This document shows, in pieces, positions 27,912-38,351 of a DNA stretch of 64,000 nucleotides (the first letter of the stretch is position 1; the number at the start of each line of letters is the position of its first letter). The DNA lies in the NCBI RefSeq assembly GCF_025947285.1, contig NZ_CP110008.1, forward strand, positions 744,001-808,000. Reading direction: 5' to 3'. The stretch is from Flavobacterium sp. N2820 (GTDB lineage Bacteria > Bacteroidota > Bacteroidia > Flavobacteriales > Flavobacteriaceae). A program made the position numbers and the translations under genes. The notes beneath the pieces are model-generated. The model saw only the letters and a program-made list of their open reading frames with translations, had not been told where the DNA came from and did not search any database.

Positions 27912-28178
27912 GAACTTTATTTTTTTGCAAAGTTAATCTTACTTTATTGAATTAAAACATTTTATCATTTATTTAACTAATAATTGTATAGACAAATGTT
28001 CTTTGTTTGCATATTCATATACGAAATAAATTCATTCTTGCTTTTAGAATGGTTTAAAAATAATTTGGCACGATTTTTATTCTAGAATTAATTAGTACTA
28101 ACCAAAAAATTCATTTGTATTGATTCTAAAACTACACGTATTAAAAACGATTAATCAATAACTTTAAAATGAATTTTT
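27912..28178. other. Divergent intergenic region without a gene
   Basis: 267 nt between the divergent surface-protein gene and the DUF4349 gene. It is very A/T-rich. I find no ORF or strong hairpin and no clear TAnnTTTG box close to either start; promoters for both genes presumably lie here. Confidence 0.5.
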
Positions 28179-29072
28179 ATGAACAAAAACACCAAAATCG
28201 TACTGACTTTGCTTGCACTTGGCATAGTCTTATCTTGTAAAGAATCTGCATCGACAGAAAACGCTGCTTACACTGAAGAAGCCATAACCGAAGACATGAG
28301 TATTGTGCCCTCTTCTGCAGCCGTTGAAAACAAAAACAGCAATCGAAAATTTGTACGAACGGCAGATGTAAAATTTAAAGTCAAGAATGTCGCTAAATCT
28401 ACCTATGCGATTGAAGATGCAACTACGAAATTTGGGGGTTTTGTTACCTATACAAATCTGCAAAGTAATATTCACAGCGAAAACAGAACCAAGGTGAGTC
28501 AAGATAGCACTTTAGTAACTACAAAATATAAAGTAGATAATAACATCACGATTCGTATCCCAAATACAAAAATGGATACCGTGATTAAAACCATTGCGAA
28601 ACAAATTCATTTTTTGGACTTCCGAATTATCAAAGCAGATGATGTTTCGTTACAAATGCTTTCCAATGAATTAGCACAAAAAAGAAGTAACTCTTCCGAA
28701 AAACGATTGGAAAATGCGATTGATTCAAAAGGAAAAAAACTCAATCAAATTGTAAAAGCAGAAGAAACCTTAGATGCTAAAAAAGAGCAAAATGACGCTT
28801 CAAAATTGCAGAATTTATCGTTACAAGACCAAGTGAATTTTAGCACTTTAACGTTAAACATTTATCAAGACGAAAGCATCAAACAAGAAATGGTGGCTAA
28901 TGAAAAAAGCATCAACGCGTACCGACCAAATATTGGGTTACAAATTTGGGACAGTATAAAAACAGGTTGGTTTATGTTGGAACATATTATTTCGTTTGTT
29001 GTAGTGCTTTGGCCATTTGCTTTGATTGTGTTTTTAGGATTTTTAGGATATAAAAAGTTTTTGAAAAAGTAA
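28179..29072 (+). CDS. DUF4349-domain lipoprotein
   Basis: 297 aa. A lipoprotein signal (LGIVLSCKES, cysteine near residue 20) is followed by a low-complexity linker. The DUF4349 body (about 58-245) has KFVRTADVKFKVKNVAKSTY, a VTYTNLQSNI strand, RIPNTKMDTVIKTIA and a coiled-coil stretch (ELAQKRSNSSEKRLENAI). A C-terminal membrane helix (about 268-290, LEHIISFVVVLWPFALIVFL) ends in KKFLKK. Lipid anchor plus a terminal helix is the usual layout of the family, whose function is unknown. Confidence 0.85.
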   Translation: MNKNTKIVLTLLALGIVLSCKESASTENAAYTEEAITEDMSIVPSSAAVENKNSNRKFVRTADVKFKVKNVAKSTYAIEDATTKFGGFVTYTNLQSNIHSENRTKVSQDSTLVTTKYKVDNNITIRIPNTKMDTVIKTIAKQIHFLDFRIIKADDVSLQMLSNELAQKRSNSSEKRLENAIDSKGKKLNQIVKAEETLDAKKEQNDASKLQNLSLQDQVNFSTLTLNIYQDESIKQEMVANEKSINAYRPNIGLQIWDSIKTGWFMLEHIISFVVVLWPFALIVFLGFLGYKKFLKK

Positions 29073-29119
29073 GAAATAAGCCATCGGGAAACTGAAGTTT
29101 TTTTGTTTAATTAATTTGC

Positions 29120-29127
29120 TATATTTG
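29120..29127 (+). promoter_or_regulatory. Putative -7 box of the DoxX-like gene
   Basis: TATATTTG fits TAnnTTTG 30 nt before ATG 29157. The nearest TTG (29103-29105) is only 14 nt upstream, shorter than usual. Confidence 0.45.
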
Positions 29128-29156
29128 AAATAACTAACCAAAAAACTATTTAAATT

Positions 29157-29534
29157 ATGAAAATTGCAACTATTATTGTTCGAGTACTTTTAGGAGCTAT
29201 GATGCTTTTTGCTTCTATTTCTTATTTTTTCAAAATTGGTCCAGAACAACCAGAACCAACTGGTTATTTAGCTACGCTAATGGCTGGTTTTATGGCGTCA
29301 AAATACATTTTCCCAGTAGCGAAAGCTATTGAATTATTAGCAGGATTAATGTTAGTAACTGGAAAGTTTGTTCGCCTTGGAACCATCATTTTATTACCAA
29401 TAAGCATTAATATTTTTCTAATTCACGTAGTTGTTACAGGTACAGATATTCCAATGGCAGCAGCAATCTTATTTGCAAATGTGTTTTTAATTTATGCTAA
29501 TTGGAATGGTTTTAAAGAAATTGTTAAACCATAA
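29157..29534 (+). CDS. DoxX-family membrane protein
   Basis: A 125-aa protein with four predicted membrane helices: residues about 4-24, 45-66, 70-92 and 97-117. The family-type features are RVLLGAMMLFASISYFFKI at the start and PVAKAIELLAGLMLVTGKF in the middle. DoxX-like proteins are linked to respiratory or thiol redox functions in some bacteria, but the role here is unknown. It is a single-gene unit ending at a bidirectional terminator. Confidence 0.82.
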   Translation: MKIATIIVRVLLGAMMLFASISYFFKIGPEQPEPTGYLATLMAGFMASKYIFPVAKAIELLAGLMLVTGKFVRLGTIILLPISINIFLIHVVVTGTDIPMAAAILFANVFLIYANWNGFKEIVKP

Positions 29535-29548
29535 TATTAAATAAAGCT

Positions 29549-29586
29549 AAAAAAAATCCCAAACTCTAATGAATTTGGGATTTTTA
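29549..29586 (+). terminator. Bidirectional terminator, DoxX gene / lpdA
   Basis: AAAAATCCCAAA (29552-29563) pairs with TTTGGGATTTTT (29574-29585) around a 10-nt loop between converging genes. Confidence 0.85.
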
Positions 29587-29605
29587 GTATAATAATTTAT
29601 CTTAA

Positions 29606-31009
29606 TTACACGTGTAATGCTCTATTATCTGTAGCTGCTAATGCTGCTTCTTTGATAGCTTCTGCAAACGTTGGGTGTGCGTGAGACATTCTTGAAATAT
29701 CTTCTGCACTTGCTCTAAATTCCATAGCTGTAACTGCTTCTGCAATTAAATCAGCACAACGAGCTCCAATCATGTGAACGCCTAAAACTTCATCGGTTTT
29801 TGCATCGGCTAAGATTTTTACAAATCCGTCGGTGTCACCACCTGCTCTTGCTCTTCCTAATGCTTTGAAAGGAAAACTTCCTGCTTTGTAAGCTACACCA
29901 TCCGCTTTTAATTGCTCTTCTGTTTTTCCAACAGCTGCAACTTCTGGCCAAGTGTACACTACGCCTGGAATTAAATTATAATCAATATGTGGTTTTTGTC
30001 CGGCTAAAATCTCGGCAACTAAAACACCTTCTTCTTCTGCTTTGTGTGCCAACATTGCTCCTCGAACCACATCACCTATTGCATAAATGTTAGAAGCCGA
30101 AGTTTGTAAATGATCGTTTACTTCAATTTGACCTCTTTCGGTAACTTTTACACCAGCTTTTTCTGCATTTAAACCATCTGTATAAGGACGACGACCTACA
30201 GAAACTAATGAATAATCTCCTTCTAACGTGATGATTTCTCCTTTAGCATTTTCTGCTTTTACCGTTACAACATCTCCAGCTCTTTCAACCGATTGAACTT
30301 TGTGAGACGTATAGAATTTCATGCCTTGTTTTTTCAATACTTTAGTCAACTCTTTTGATAAAGCAGCGTCCATTCCTGGGATAATTCGGTCCATGAATTC
30401 TACTACAGAAACTTGCGCTCCTAAACGTAAATACACTTGACCTAATTCGATTCCGATAACGCCACCACCAATAATGACTAAGTGTTTTGGAACTTCTTTC
30501 AGTTTTAATGCTTCGGTTGACGTAATGATTCTTTCTTTATCTAACTTGATAAAAGGTAAACTCGAAGGTTTAGAACCTGTAGCAATAATAATATTTTTTG
30601 ATTCGATGATTTCTGAAGAACCATCTTCTTTGGTTACTTTTACAGAAGTAGCGCTTTCAAACGAACCTACTCCATTGAAAACGGTAATGTTGTTTTTATC
30701 CATTAAGAACTTTACTCCACCTGAAGTTTGATCCACAACTGCTTGTTTACGAGCAATCATTTTTTCTAAATTCACTTTTACATCACCCGATACTTCAATT
30801 CCGTGGTCAGCAAAGTGTTGTAACTCTTCATAATGATGAGAAGAAGCTAATAATGCTTTAGAAGGAATACATCCCACATTTAAACACGTTCCTCCAAGAG
30901 TTGAATATTTTTCAATAATAGCTGTTTTAAAACCTAATTGGGCACAACGGATAGCTGAAACATATCCTCCAGGTCCAGAACCTATAATGGTTACATCAAA
31001 TTGACTCAT
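29606..31009 (-). CDS. lpdA: Dihydrolipoyl dehydrogenase (E3)
   Basis: A 467-aa FAD/NAD disulfide oxidoreductase, the shared E3 of pyruvate, 2-oxoglutarate and branched-chain dehydrogenase complexes. It has the FAD-binding IIGSGPGGYVSAIRCAQLG, the redox disulfide GGTCLNVGCIPSKA, the NAD-binding VIIGGGVIGIELGQVY, the second FAD motif IYAIGDV, and the dimer-interface catalytic His-Glu in HAHPTFAEAIKEA. No E1/E2 gene is adjacent. Confidence 0.95.
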   Translation of the reverse strand: MSQFDVTIIGSGPGGYVSAIRCAQLGFKTAIIEKYSTLGGTCLNVGCIPSKALLASSHHYEELQHFADHGIEVSGDVKVNLEKMIARKQAVVDQTSGGVKFLMDKNNITVFNGVGSFESATSVKVTKEDGSSEIIESKNIIIATGSKPSSLPFIKLDKERIITSTEALKLKEVPKHLVIIGGGVIGIELGQVYLRLGAQVSVVEFMDRIIPGMDAALSKELTKVLKKQGMKFYTSHKVQSVERAGDVVTVKAENAKGEIITLEGDYSLVSVGRRPYTDGLNAEKAGVKVTERGQIEVNDHLQTSASNIYAIGDVVRGAMLAHKAEEEGVLVAEILAGQKPHIDYNLIPGVVYTWPEVAAVGKTEEQLKADGVAYKAGSFPFKALGRARAGGDTDGFVKILADAKTDEVLGVHMIGARCADLIAEAVTAMEFRASAEDISRMSHAHPTFAEAIKEAALAATDNRALHV

Positions 31010-31112
31010 GATTTTATATAAAGTTTGTTGTTTGACTTAAATTCGGATACAAAAGTAACGCTTTTTGAATTAATTATTTGTTACTTTTTTGGTAAATTAT
31101 TATAGCTGATTC

Positions 31113-31565
31113 TTACAAAGTAAAAGCAGTCGTATTTTTAACTTCACCTATCATGAAAGAACTGTGAGTACTTCCAATATGTTGTAAACTGGTTAGTTTT
31201 GTAATCATAAATTCACGGTATTCGTCCATATCTTTAACATGTACTTTTAAAATGTAGTCGTAATCGCCACTTACGTGAAAACACTCTAATACTTCATCTA
31301 ATTTTACTACTTCACTTTCAAAAGTGGTTACAAAATCTTTTGTGTGCTGAATTAATTTAATGTGGCAAAAAACAACAAATGCTTTTTCGACCTTATTTCT
31401 GTCTAATATTGCAACATATTTACTAATTACTCCTTCTCTTTCTAGTTTTTTAATTCTTTCATATACCGCAGTTACTGAAAGATTTAAAACCATTGATAAT
31501 TCTTTTGTAGTTTTTTTTGTGTCTGCTTGAAGTAATCCAAGTAATTTTTTGTCAATTGTGTCCAT
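31113..31565 (-). CDS. Lrp/AsnC-family transcriptional regulator
   Basis: 150 aa starting at ATG 31565 (MDTIDKKLLGLLQADTKK); the in-frame TTG at 31601 would add an atypical extension. The N-terminal winged helix-turn-helix (about 1-60) has LSMVLNLSVTAVYERIKKLE. The C-terminal RAM effector domain has VLECFHVSGDYDYILKVHVKD. It is divergent from the PLP-dependent sulfur-amino-acid lyase gene 182 nt away. That layout is common for Lrp regulators that control an adjacent amino-acid gene, probably in response to that amino acid (inferred). Confidence 0.9.
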   Translation of the reverse strand: MDTIDKKLLGLLQADTKKTTKELSMVLNLSVTAVYERIKKLEREGVISKYVAILDRNKVEKAFVVFCHIKLIQHTKDFVTTFESEVVKLDEVLECFHVSGDYDYILKVHVKDMDEYREFMITKLTSLQHIGSTHSSFMIGEVKNTTAFTL

Positions 31566-31686
31566 TGATTGTTGTGTTGGTTGTTTTTTAGTTGTCAGCA
31601 AATGTAACTAAAATGAGTAAATAACAGAAATAAAAACTATAACTTTAAACAAAAATAGAATAAAAAACTATTTTAACTTGTATGTA

Positions 31687-31717
31687 TTGAATAATAATTT
31701 ACACATTGTTATTTTTG
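31687..31717 (+). promoter_or_regulatory. Promoter of the PLP-dependent lyase gene
   Basis: TTG (31687-31689), 20-nt spacer, TATTTTTG (31710-31717): both elements of the Bacteroidota sigma-70 consensus at good spacing, 30 nt before ATG 31748. A minus-strand TATTTTTG (plus positions 31650-31657) could be the -7 box of the divergent Lrp gene. Confidence 0.6.
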
Positions 31718-31747
31718 ATTTAAAATAAACAACTAAACTTTAAAAAT

Positions 31748-32950
31748 ATGGAAAAATTCAATCCTGCAGATCGTATACAAGATTTACAATATTTCGGAGA
31801 ATTTGGTGGTGTAAACCCATCAATTTCAGATAGTTCAACATACACTTTTCTTTCAGCAAAAACGATGTTTGACACGTTTGAAGGCAATGCAGAAGGTTGT
31901 TATTTATATTCACGTCATTCATCACCAAGTAACTTATACTTAGACAAAGCTTTAGCCGCAATGGAAGGAACAGAATCGGCAAATGTTTCGGCTTCTGGAA
32001 TGGGCGCTATCACTCCTACACTATTGCAATTATGTGGAAACGGTGACCATATCGTTTCAAGTAGAACTATTTATGGCGGTACTTATGCTTTTTTGAAGAA
32101 TTTTGTTCCAAGAATGGGCATCAAAACTACATTTGTTGACATTACCAAATTAGATGTAGTTGAAGCGGCTATTACACCAAACACAAAAGTTTTATACTGC
32201 GAAACAGTTAGTAATCCATTATTAGAAGTGGCTGATATTGCTTCGTTGGCAAAAATTGCTAAAAAACATAATATCAAATTAGTAGTTGACAATACGTTTT
32301 CTCCTTTATCAGTTGCTCCAGCAAAATTAGGTGCTGATATCGTAATTCACTCGTTAACTAAATACATCAACGGAAGTAGTGATACAGTTGGTGGTGTAAC
32401 GTGTGCTTCTCAAGAATTCATCAACAGTTTAAAAAATGTAAACGACGGGGCAAGTATGCTTTTAGGTCCAACAATGGATAGTTTACGTTCTGCAAGTGTG
32501 ATGAAAAACATGCGAACACTTCACATCAGAATGAAACAACACAGTCACAACGCACTTTATTTGGCAAACAAATTTGAAACAGACGGAATTAAAACCGTTT
32601 ATCCAGGTTTGGCAAGTCACCCAAGTCATGAAATTTACAAAAGCATGATTAATCCAGAATATGGTTTTGGTGGAATGATGACCATTGATGTAGGAAGTTT
32701 AGACAAAGCTAATGCGTTGATGGAATTGATGCAAGAAAGAAATTTAGGATATTTAGCCGTAAGCTTAGGATTTTACAAAACGTTATTTAGTGCCCCTGGA
32801 ACTTCAACTTCTTCTGAAATTCCATTAGAAGAACAAGCCGAAATGGGTTTAACCGATGGATTAATTCGTTTTTCAATAGGCTTGGACAACGATATTGAAA
32901 GAACGTACCAAATGATGAAACAATGTATGGTTGAATTAGGTGTTTTATAA
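31748..32950 (+). CDS. Cys/Met-metabolism PLP-dependent lyase (methionine gamma-lyase-like)
   Basis: A 400-aa fold-type I PLP enzyme of the cystathionine/methionine gamma-lyase family. The PLP lysine is K205 in HSLTKYINGSSD, the neighbouring-subunit phosphate motif is YSRHSSPSNLYLD, and the stacking tyrosine is in TIYGGTYAFL. Classical methionine gamma-lyases have a cysteine two residues after that tyrosine; here the position is glycine, so methionine specificity is doubtful and cystathionine gamma-lyase or another gamma-elimination is possible. The divergent Lrp gene suggests amino-acid-responsive control, and nhaC follows after a terminator. Confidence 0.82.
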   Translation: MEKFNPADRIQDLQYFGEFGGVNPSISDSSTYTFLSAKTMFDTFEGNAEGCYLYSRHSSPSNLYLDKALAAMEGTESANVSASGMGAITPTLLQLCGNGDHIVSSRTIYGGTYAFLKNFVPRMGIKTTFVDITKLDVVEAAITPNTKVLYCETVSNPLLEVADIASLAKIAKKHNIKLVVDNTFSPLSVAPAKLGADIVIHSLTKYINGSSDTVGGVTCASQEFINSLKNVNDGASMLLGPTMDSLRSASVMKNMRTLHIRMKQHSHNALYLANKFETDGIKTVYPGLASHPSHEIYKSMINPEYGFGGMMTIDVGSLDKANALMELMQERNLGYLAVSLGFYKTLFSAPGTSTSSEIPLEEQAEMGLTDGLIRFSIGLDNDIERTYQMMKQCMVELGVL

Positions 32951-32970
32951 TTAAAATTCTATCTCAAAAT

Positions 32971-33006
32971 AGAAATCCGATTTATGATAAATCGGATTTT
33001 TATTTT
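32971..33006 (+). terminator. Terminator after the PLP-lyase gene
   Basis: AAATCCGATTT (32973-32983), 5-nt loop, AAATCGGATTT (32989-32999) and a T-rich tail. Confidence 0.8.
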
Positions 33007-33063
33007 AATGATACTTTGTTGTAAAATATGATTTTTCTATATTGCAAGCTCAAAAAAAACTAA

Positions 33064-34533
33064 ATGGATACTAAAATCATAAAAAACAGAGAATTAAAAC
33101 TATGGGAAGCCTTAATTCCTGTTTTTGCTCTAATTGGAATGCTTGCTTACAATGTACTTTTTGCCTACAATGGACCAGATGATAATGCATTAGGTGGAAG
33201 TAATCAATTTATTCTTTTACTTGGAGGTGCGGTTGCTGCAATCGTAGGCTATTTTAATAAAGTTTCCTTTCATAAAATGTTAGATGAAGTAGCAAATAAC
33301 ATTAAATCTACAGCTAGCGCTATTTTAATCCTATTAATGGTTGGTGCACTTGCAGGAACTTGGATGGTAAGCGGCATCATCCCTTCAATGATTTATTACG
33401 GATTACAAATATTAAGTCCTGCAATCTTTTTACCAGCAACATTAATAATTTGCTCGGTAATTTCAATTGCAACAGGGAGTTCTTGGACTACATCAGCAAC
33501 TGTTGGTATTGCATTAATTGGAATTGGAGGTGCTCTAGGCTTTGATTTAGGAATGGTTGCAGGAGCTGTAATTTCGGGAGCCTATTTTGGAGATAAATTA
33601 TCCCCAATGTCCGATACAACTAACCTTGCTCCTGCTATGGCTGGAACCGATTTGTTTACCCATATCAAATATATGACCTTAACCACAATCCCAACATACA
33701 TTATATCTCTAATTCTATTTATAATATTAGGACTTTCCGTTGATGTTAAAGGAGATGTTAATATAAATGAGCTATTAATTTCTATCGAAACTTCTTTCCA
33801 CGTTACTCCATGGTTATTTTTAGTTCCTGTAATTGTAATTGGATTAATTGTTAAAAAAACAGAACCTCTAGTAGCACTTTTAGTTGGAACATTATTAGCG
33901 GGTATTTTTGCAATTATTTTTCAACCAGAAATTGTTACTCAAATTACCGGTGCTGATAGTTTAACTTTTAAATCGGCCTACAAAGGGGTTATGCAAGCCA
34001 TAACTACTGAAGTTATTGTACCTACCGAAAATAAAACTTTAATTGATTTATTTACTTCAGGTGGAATGGCTAAAATGTTACCAACAATTTGGTTAATTCT
34101 TTGTGCTATGGTTTTTGGTGGAATTATGGATGCTATTGGTGCTTTGTCAAAAATTAGTGAATCATTATTAAAATTAGCGCATACAACCTTTGGCTTATTC
34201 GCTTCAACTGTTGGAAGTTGTTTAGCATTAAATATTACGGCCTCTGATCAATATTTAGCGATTGTAGTTCCTGGAAAAATGTTTGCACAAGCTTATAAAG
34301 ATAAAGGATTAGCTCCGGAAAATTTAAGTAGAACATTAGAAGATACTGGAACTGTAACTTCAGTTTTGGTACCATGGAATACTTGTGGAGCTTATCAAGC
34401 AGGAACTCTTGATGTTTCAACTCTTGATTATCTACCATATGCTTTCTTTAATATTATCAGTCCATTTATGACTTTAATTTTTGCCGCATTTAATATTAAA
34501 ATAAAACAATTAGTTTCAAGTATCAAAGAATAG
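33064..34533 (+). CDS. nhaC: Na+/H+ antiporter NhaC
   Basis: A 489-aa inner-membrane antiporter with about eleven hydrophobic segments. NhaC-type features include GSSWTTSATVGIALIGIGGALG, AGAVISGAYFGDKLSPMSDT (the conserved GDKxSPxSDTT signature), NITASDQYLAIVVPGKMF and VLVPWNTCGAYQAGTL. The polar residues in these loops line the ion path in the family. NhaC relatives also include malate/lactate exchangers, so the transported solute is not certain. It follows the PLP-lyase gene but is separated by a terminator. Confidence 0.88.
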   Translation: MDTKIIKNRELKLWEALIPVFALIGMLAYNVLFAYNGPDDNALGGSNQFILLLGGAVAAIVGYFNKVSFHKMLDEVANNIKSTASAILILLMVGALAGTWMVSGIIPSMIYYGLQILSPAIFLPATLIICSVISIATGSSWTTSATVGIALIGIGGALGFDLGMVAGAVISGAYFGDKLSPMSDTTNLAPAMAGTDLFTHIKYMTLTTIPTYIISLILFIILGLSVDVKGDVNINELLISIETSFHVTPWLFLVPVIVIGLIVKKTEPLVALLVGTLLAGIFAIIFQPEIVTQITGADSLTFKSAYKGVMQAITTEVIVPTENKTLIDLFTSGGMAKMLPTIWLILCAMVFGGIMDAIGALSKISESLLKLAHTTFGLFASTVGSCLALNITASDQYLAIVVPGKMFAQAYKDKGLAPENLSRTLEDTGTVTSVLVPWNTCGAYQAGTLDVSTLDYLPYAFFNIISPFMTLIFAAFNIKIKQLVSSIKE

Positions 34534-34568
34534 ATATACTATCAATAAAATCTATTATTCAATAAAAT

Positions 34569-34603
34569 TTAACCATTACTTAAATCAAGTAATGGTTTTT
34601 TTA
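34569..34603 (+). terminator. Terminator after nhaC
   Basis: AACCATTACTT (34571-34581), 5-nt loop, AAGTAATGGTT (34587-34597) and a T tract. Confidence 0.85.
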
Positions 34604-34632
34604 TTTGTAAATTAGCAAGAGTAGAAAATTAG

Positions 34633-36858
<2,226 letters not shown>

Positions 36859-36882
36859 AGTTTACTAAGTTTAATTGTTTTC

Positions 36883-36917
36883 AAAAAAAAAGTCCCGAAT
36901 TATTCGGGACTTTTTGT
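36883..36917 (+). terminator. Bidirectional terminator, katG / acidic protein
   Basis: AAAAAGTCCCGAA (36887-36899), 3-nt loop, TTCGGGACTTTTT (36903-36915). A/T tracts on both sides serve the two converging genes. Same TCCCGA stem type as at 11991 and 15047. Confidence 0.88.
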
Positions 36918-36918
36918 G

Positions 36919-37278
36919 TTAATCTTCATCATCTATATCTTCTGGATCTTCAGAATCAATAACATTTTCATCTTCTTCCTCTTCTTCTTCGTCGTCTTCA
37001 ATGTCTAATTCTTTTAAGCCAACAATTTTGTCTACTACAACTTCTTCTTCGATGATATCATCTTCGTCATAGTTTTCAATTCGGTCAGAAAGTTTTGTAC
37101 TTACTTTTACTAGAAAAATAGTATCAGTTGTACGAACTTCTACAGCCTCAATTGTCTCATTTTTAGCGTTCTTAAAACGTATGATGTCTGAATCATCATA
37201 TCCATCAGGAAATTTCTCAACTAGTAAGGTTAAGATTTCATTTGTTAATTTTGCGTAATCAACAATAACTCTTTTCAT
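36919..37278 (-). CDS. Acidic-tailed small protein, hypothetical
   Basis: 119 aa. The N-terminal 65 residues form a compact-looking basic/hydrophobic domain (MKRVIVDYAKLTNEILTLLV, then VRTTDTIFLVKVSTKLSDR). The C-terminal half is extremely acidic, with DEEEEEEDEN and further D/E clusters to the end. Acidic tails of this type can mimic nucleic acids or mediate binding to basic proteins, but no function is known to me. It is the only gene on its transcript that I can define, ending at the shared katG terminator; the deoxyhypusine-synthase-like gene lies 87 nt upstream. Confidence 0.75.
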   Translation of the reverse strand: MKRVIVDYAKLTNEILTLLVEKFPDGYDDSDIIRFKNAKNETIEAVEVRTTDTIFLVKVSTKLSDRIENYDEDDIIEEEVVVDKIVGLKELDIEDDEEEEEEDENVIDSEDPEDIDDED

Positions 37279-37365
37279 TGGGTAGGTTTTAATCTTGTAT
37301 TTTGTTCAAATGTACTATCCTAAAACTATATTTTCAAACAATTTGAAATATTTTTTTCAAAAATT

Positions 37366-38340
37366 TTACCACCCTAAAATGTAAGCAAACATTAATGGTG
37401 CAACTATCGTAGCGTCAGACTCTACGATAAATTTTGGTGTATGAATGTCTAATTTACCCCAAGTGATTTTTTCATTCGGAACTGCTCCAGAATAGGAACC
37501 ATAGCTTGTTGTTGAATCAGAAATTTGACAAAAATAACTCCAAAAAGGCACATCATGCATTTCCATGTCTTGATATAACATTGGAACTACACAAATTGGG
37601 AAATCTCCAGCAATTCCTCCACCAATTTGAAAGAACCCAATTCCTTTTCCAGCACAATTTTTTGGATACCAATCCGCTAGCCACATCATGTATTCAATTC
37701 CACTTTTCATTGTTGTAGGTTTGAATTCACCTTTGATACAATAAGAAGAGAAAATATTCCCCATTGTGCTGTCTTCCCATCCAGGAACTACAATTGGTAA
37801 ATTCTTTTCTGCTGCAGCAACCATCCATGAATCTGCTGGATCAATCTCGTAGTATTGTTTTAATACTCCAGAATTAATCATTTGGTACATAAATTCATGT
37901 GGAAAATAGCGTTCTCCTTTAGAATCTGCATTATTCCAAATGTCAAATAAATGCGATTGTAATCTTCTAAACGCTTCTTCTTCTGGAATACATGTATCTG
38001 TTACACGGTTGTAATGATTTTCTAATAAATCCCATTCTTCTTGTGGTGATAAATCTCTGTAATTTGGAACTCTTTTGTATGAATTATGAGCTACCAAGTT
38101 CATGATATCTTCTTCTAAATTAGCTCCAGTACAAGAAATTATGTGTACTTTATCTTGACGAATCATTTCGGCTAATGATTTTCCTAATTCAGCTGTACTC
38201 ATGGCACCTGCTAAAGTAATCATCATTTTTCCGTTGTCTAATAAATGTTCTTCATACCCTTTTGCAGCATCTACTAGAGCGGCAGAGTTAAAATGAAGAT
38301 AATGTTTTTCTATAAACTGACTAACTGGTCCTTTGCTCAT
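37366..38340 (-). CDS. Deoxyhypusine-synthase-family protein (probable polyamine enzyme)
   Basis: 324 aa, homologous to the NAD-dependent aminobutyl transferase that modifies eIF5A in eukaryotes and archaea. Visible motifs are MITLAGAMSTAELGKSLAEM, IISCTGANLEEDIMNL, FFQIGGGIAGDFPICVVPML, SYGSYSGAVPNEKITWGKLD and a C-terminal DATIVAPLMFAYI. K296 in TWGKLD aligns with the catalytic lysine of deoxyhypusine synthase (WGK). Bacteria lack eIF5A, and the gene follows arginine decarboxylase by 11 nt, so a polyamine reaction such as homospermidine-type aminobutyl transfer is more likely. Substrate not established. Confidence 0.85.
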   Translation of the reverse strand: MSKGPVSQFIEKHYLHFNSAALVDAAKGYEEHLLDNGKMMITLAGAMSTAELGKSLAEMIRQDKVHIISCTGANLEEDIMNLVAHNSYKRVPNYRDLSPQEEWDLLENHYNRVTDTCIPEEEAFRRLQSHLFDIWNNADSKGERYFPHEFMYQMINSGVLKQYYEIDPADSWMVAAAEKNLPIVVPGWEDSTMGNIFSSYCIKGEFKPTTMKSGIEYMMWLADWYPKNCAGKGIGFFQIGGGIAGDFPICVVPMLYQDMEMHDVPFWSYFCQISDSTTSYGSYSGAVPNEKITWGKLDIHTPKFIVESDATIVAPLMFAYILGW

Positions 38341-38351
38341 TATTTCTTATT

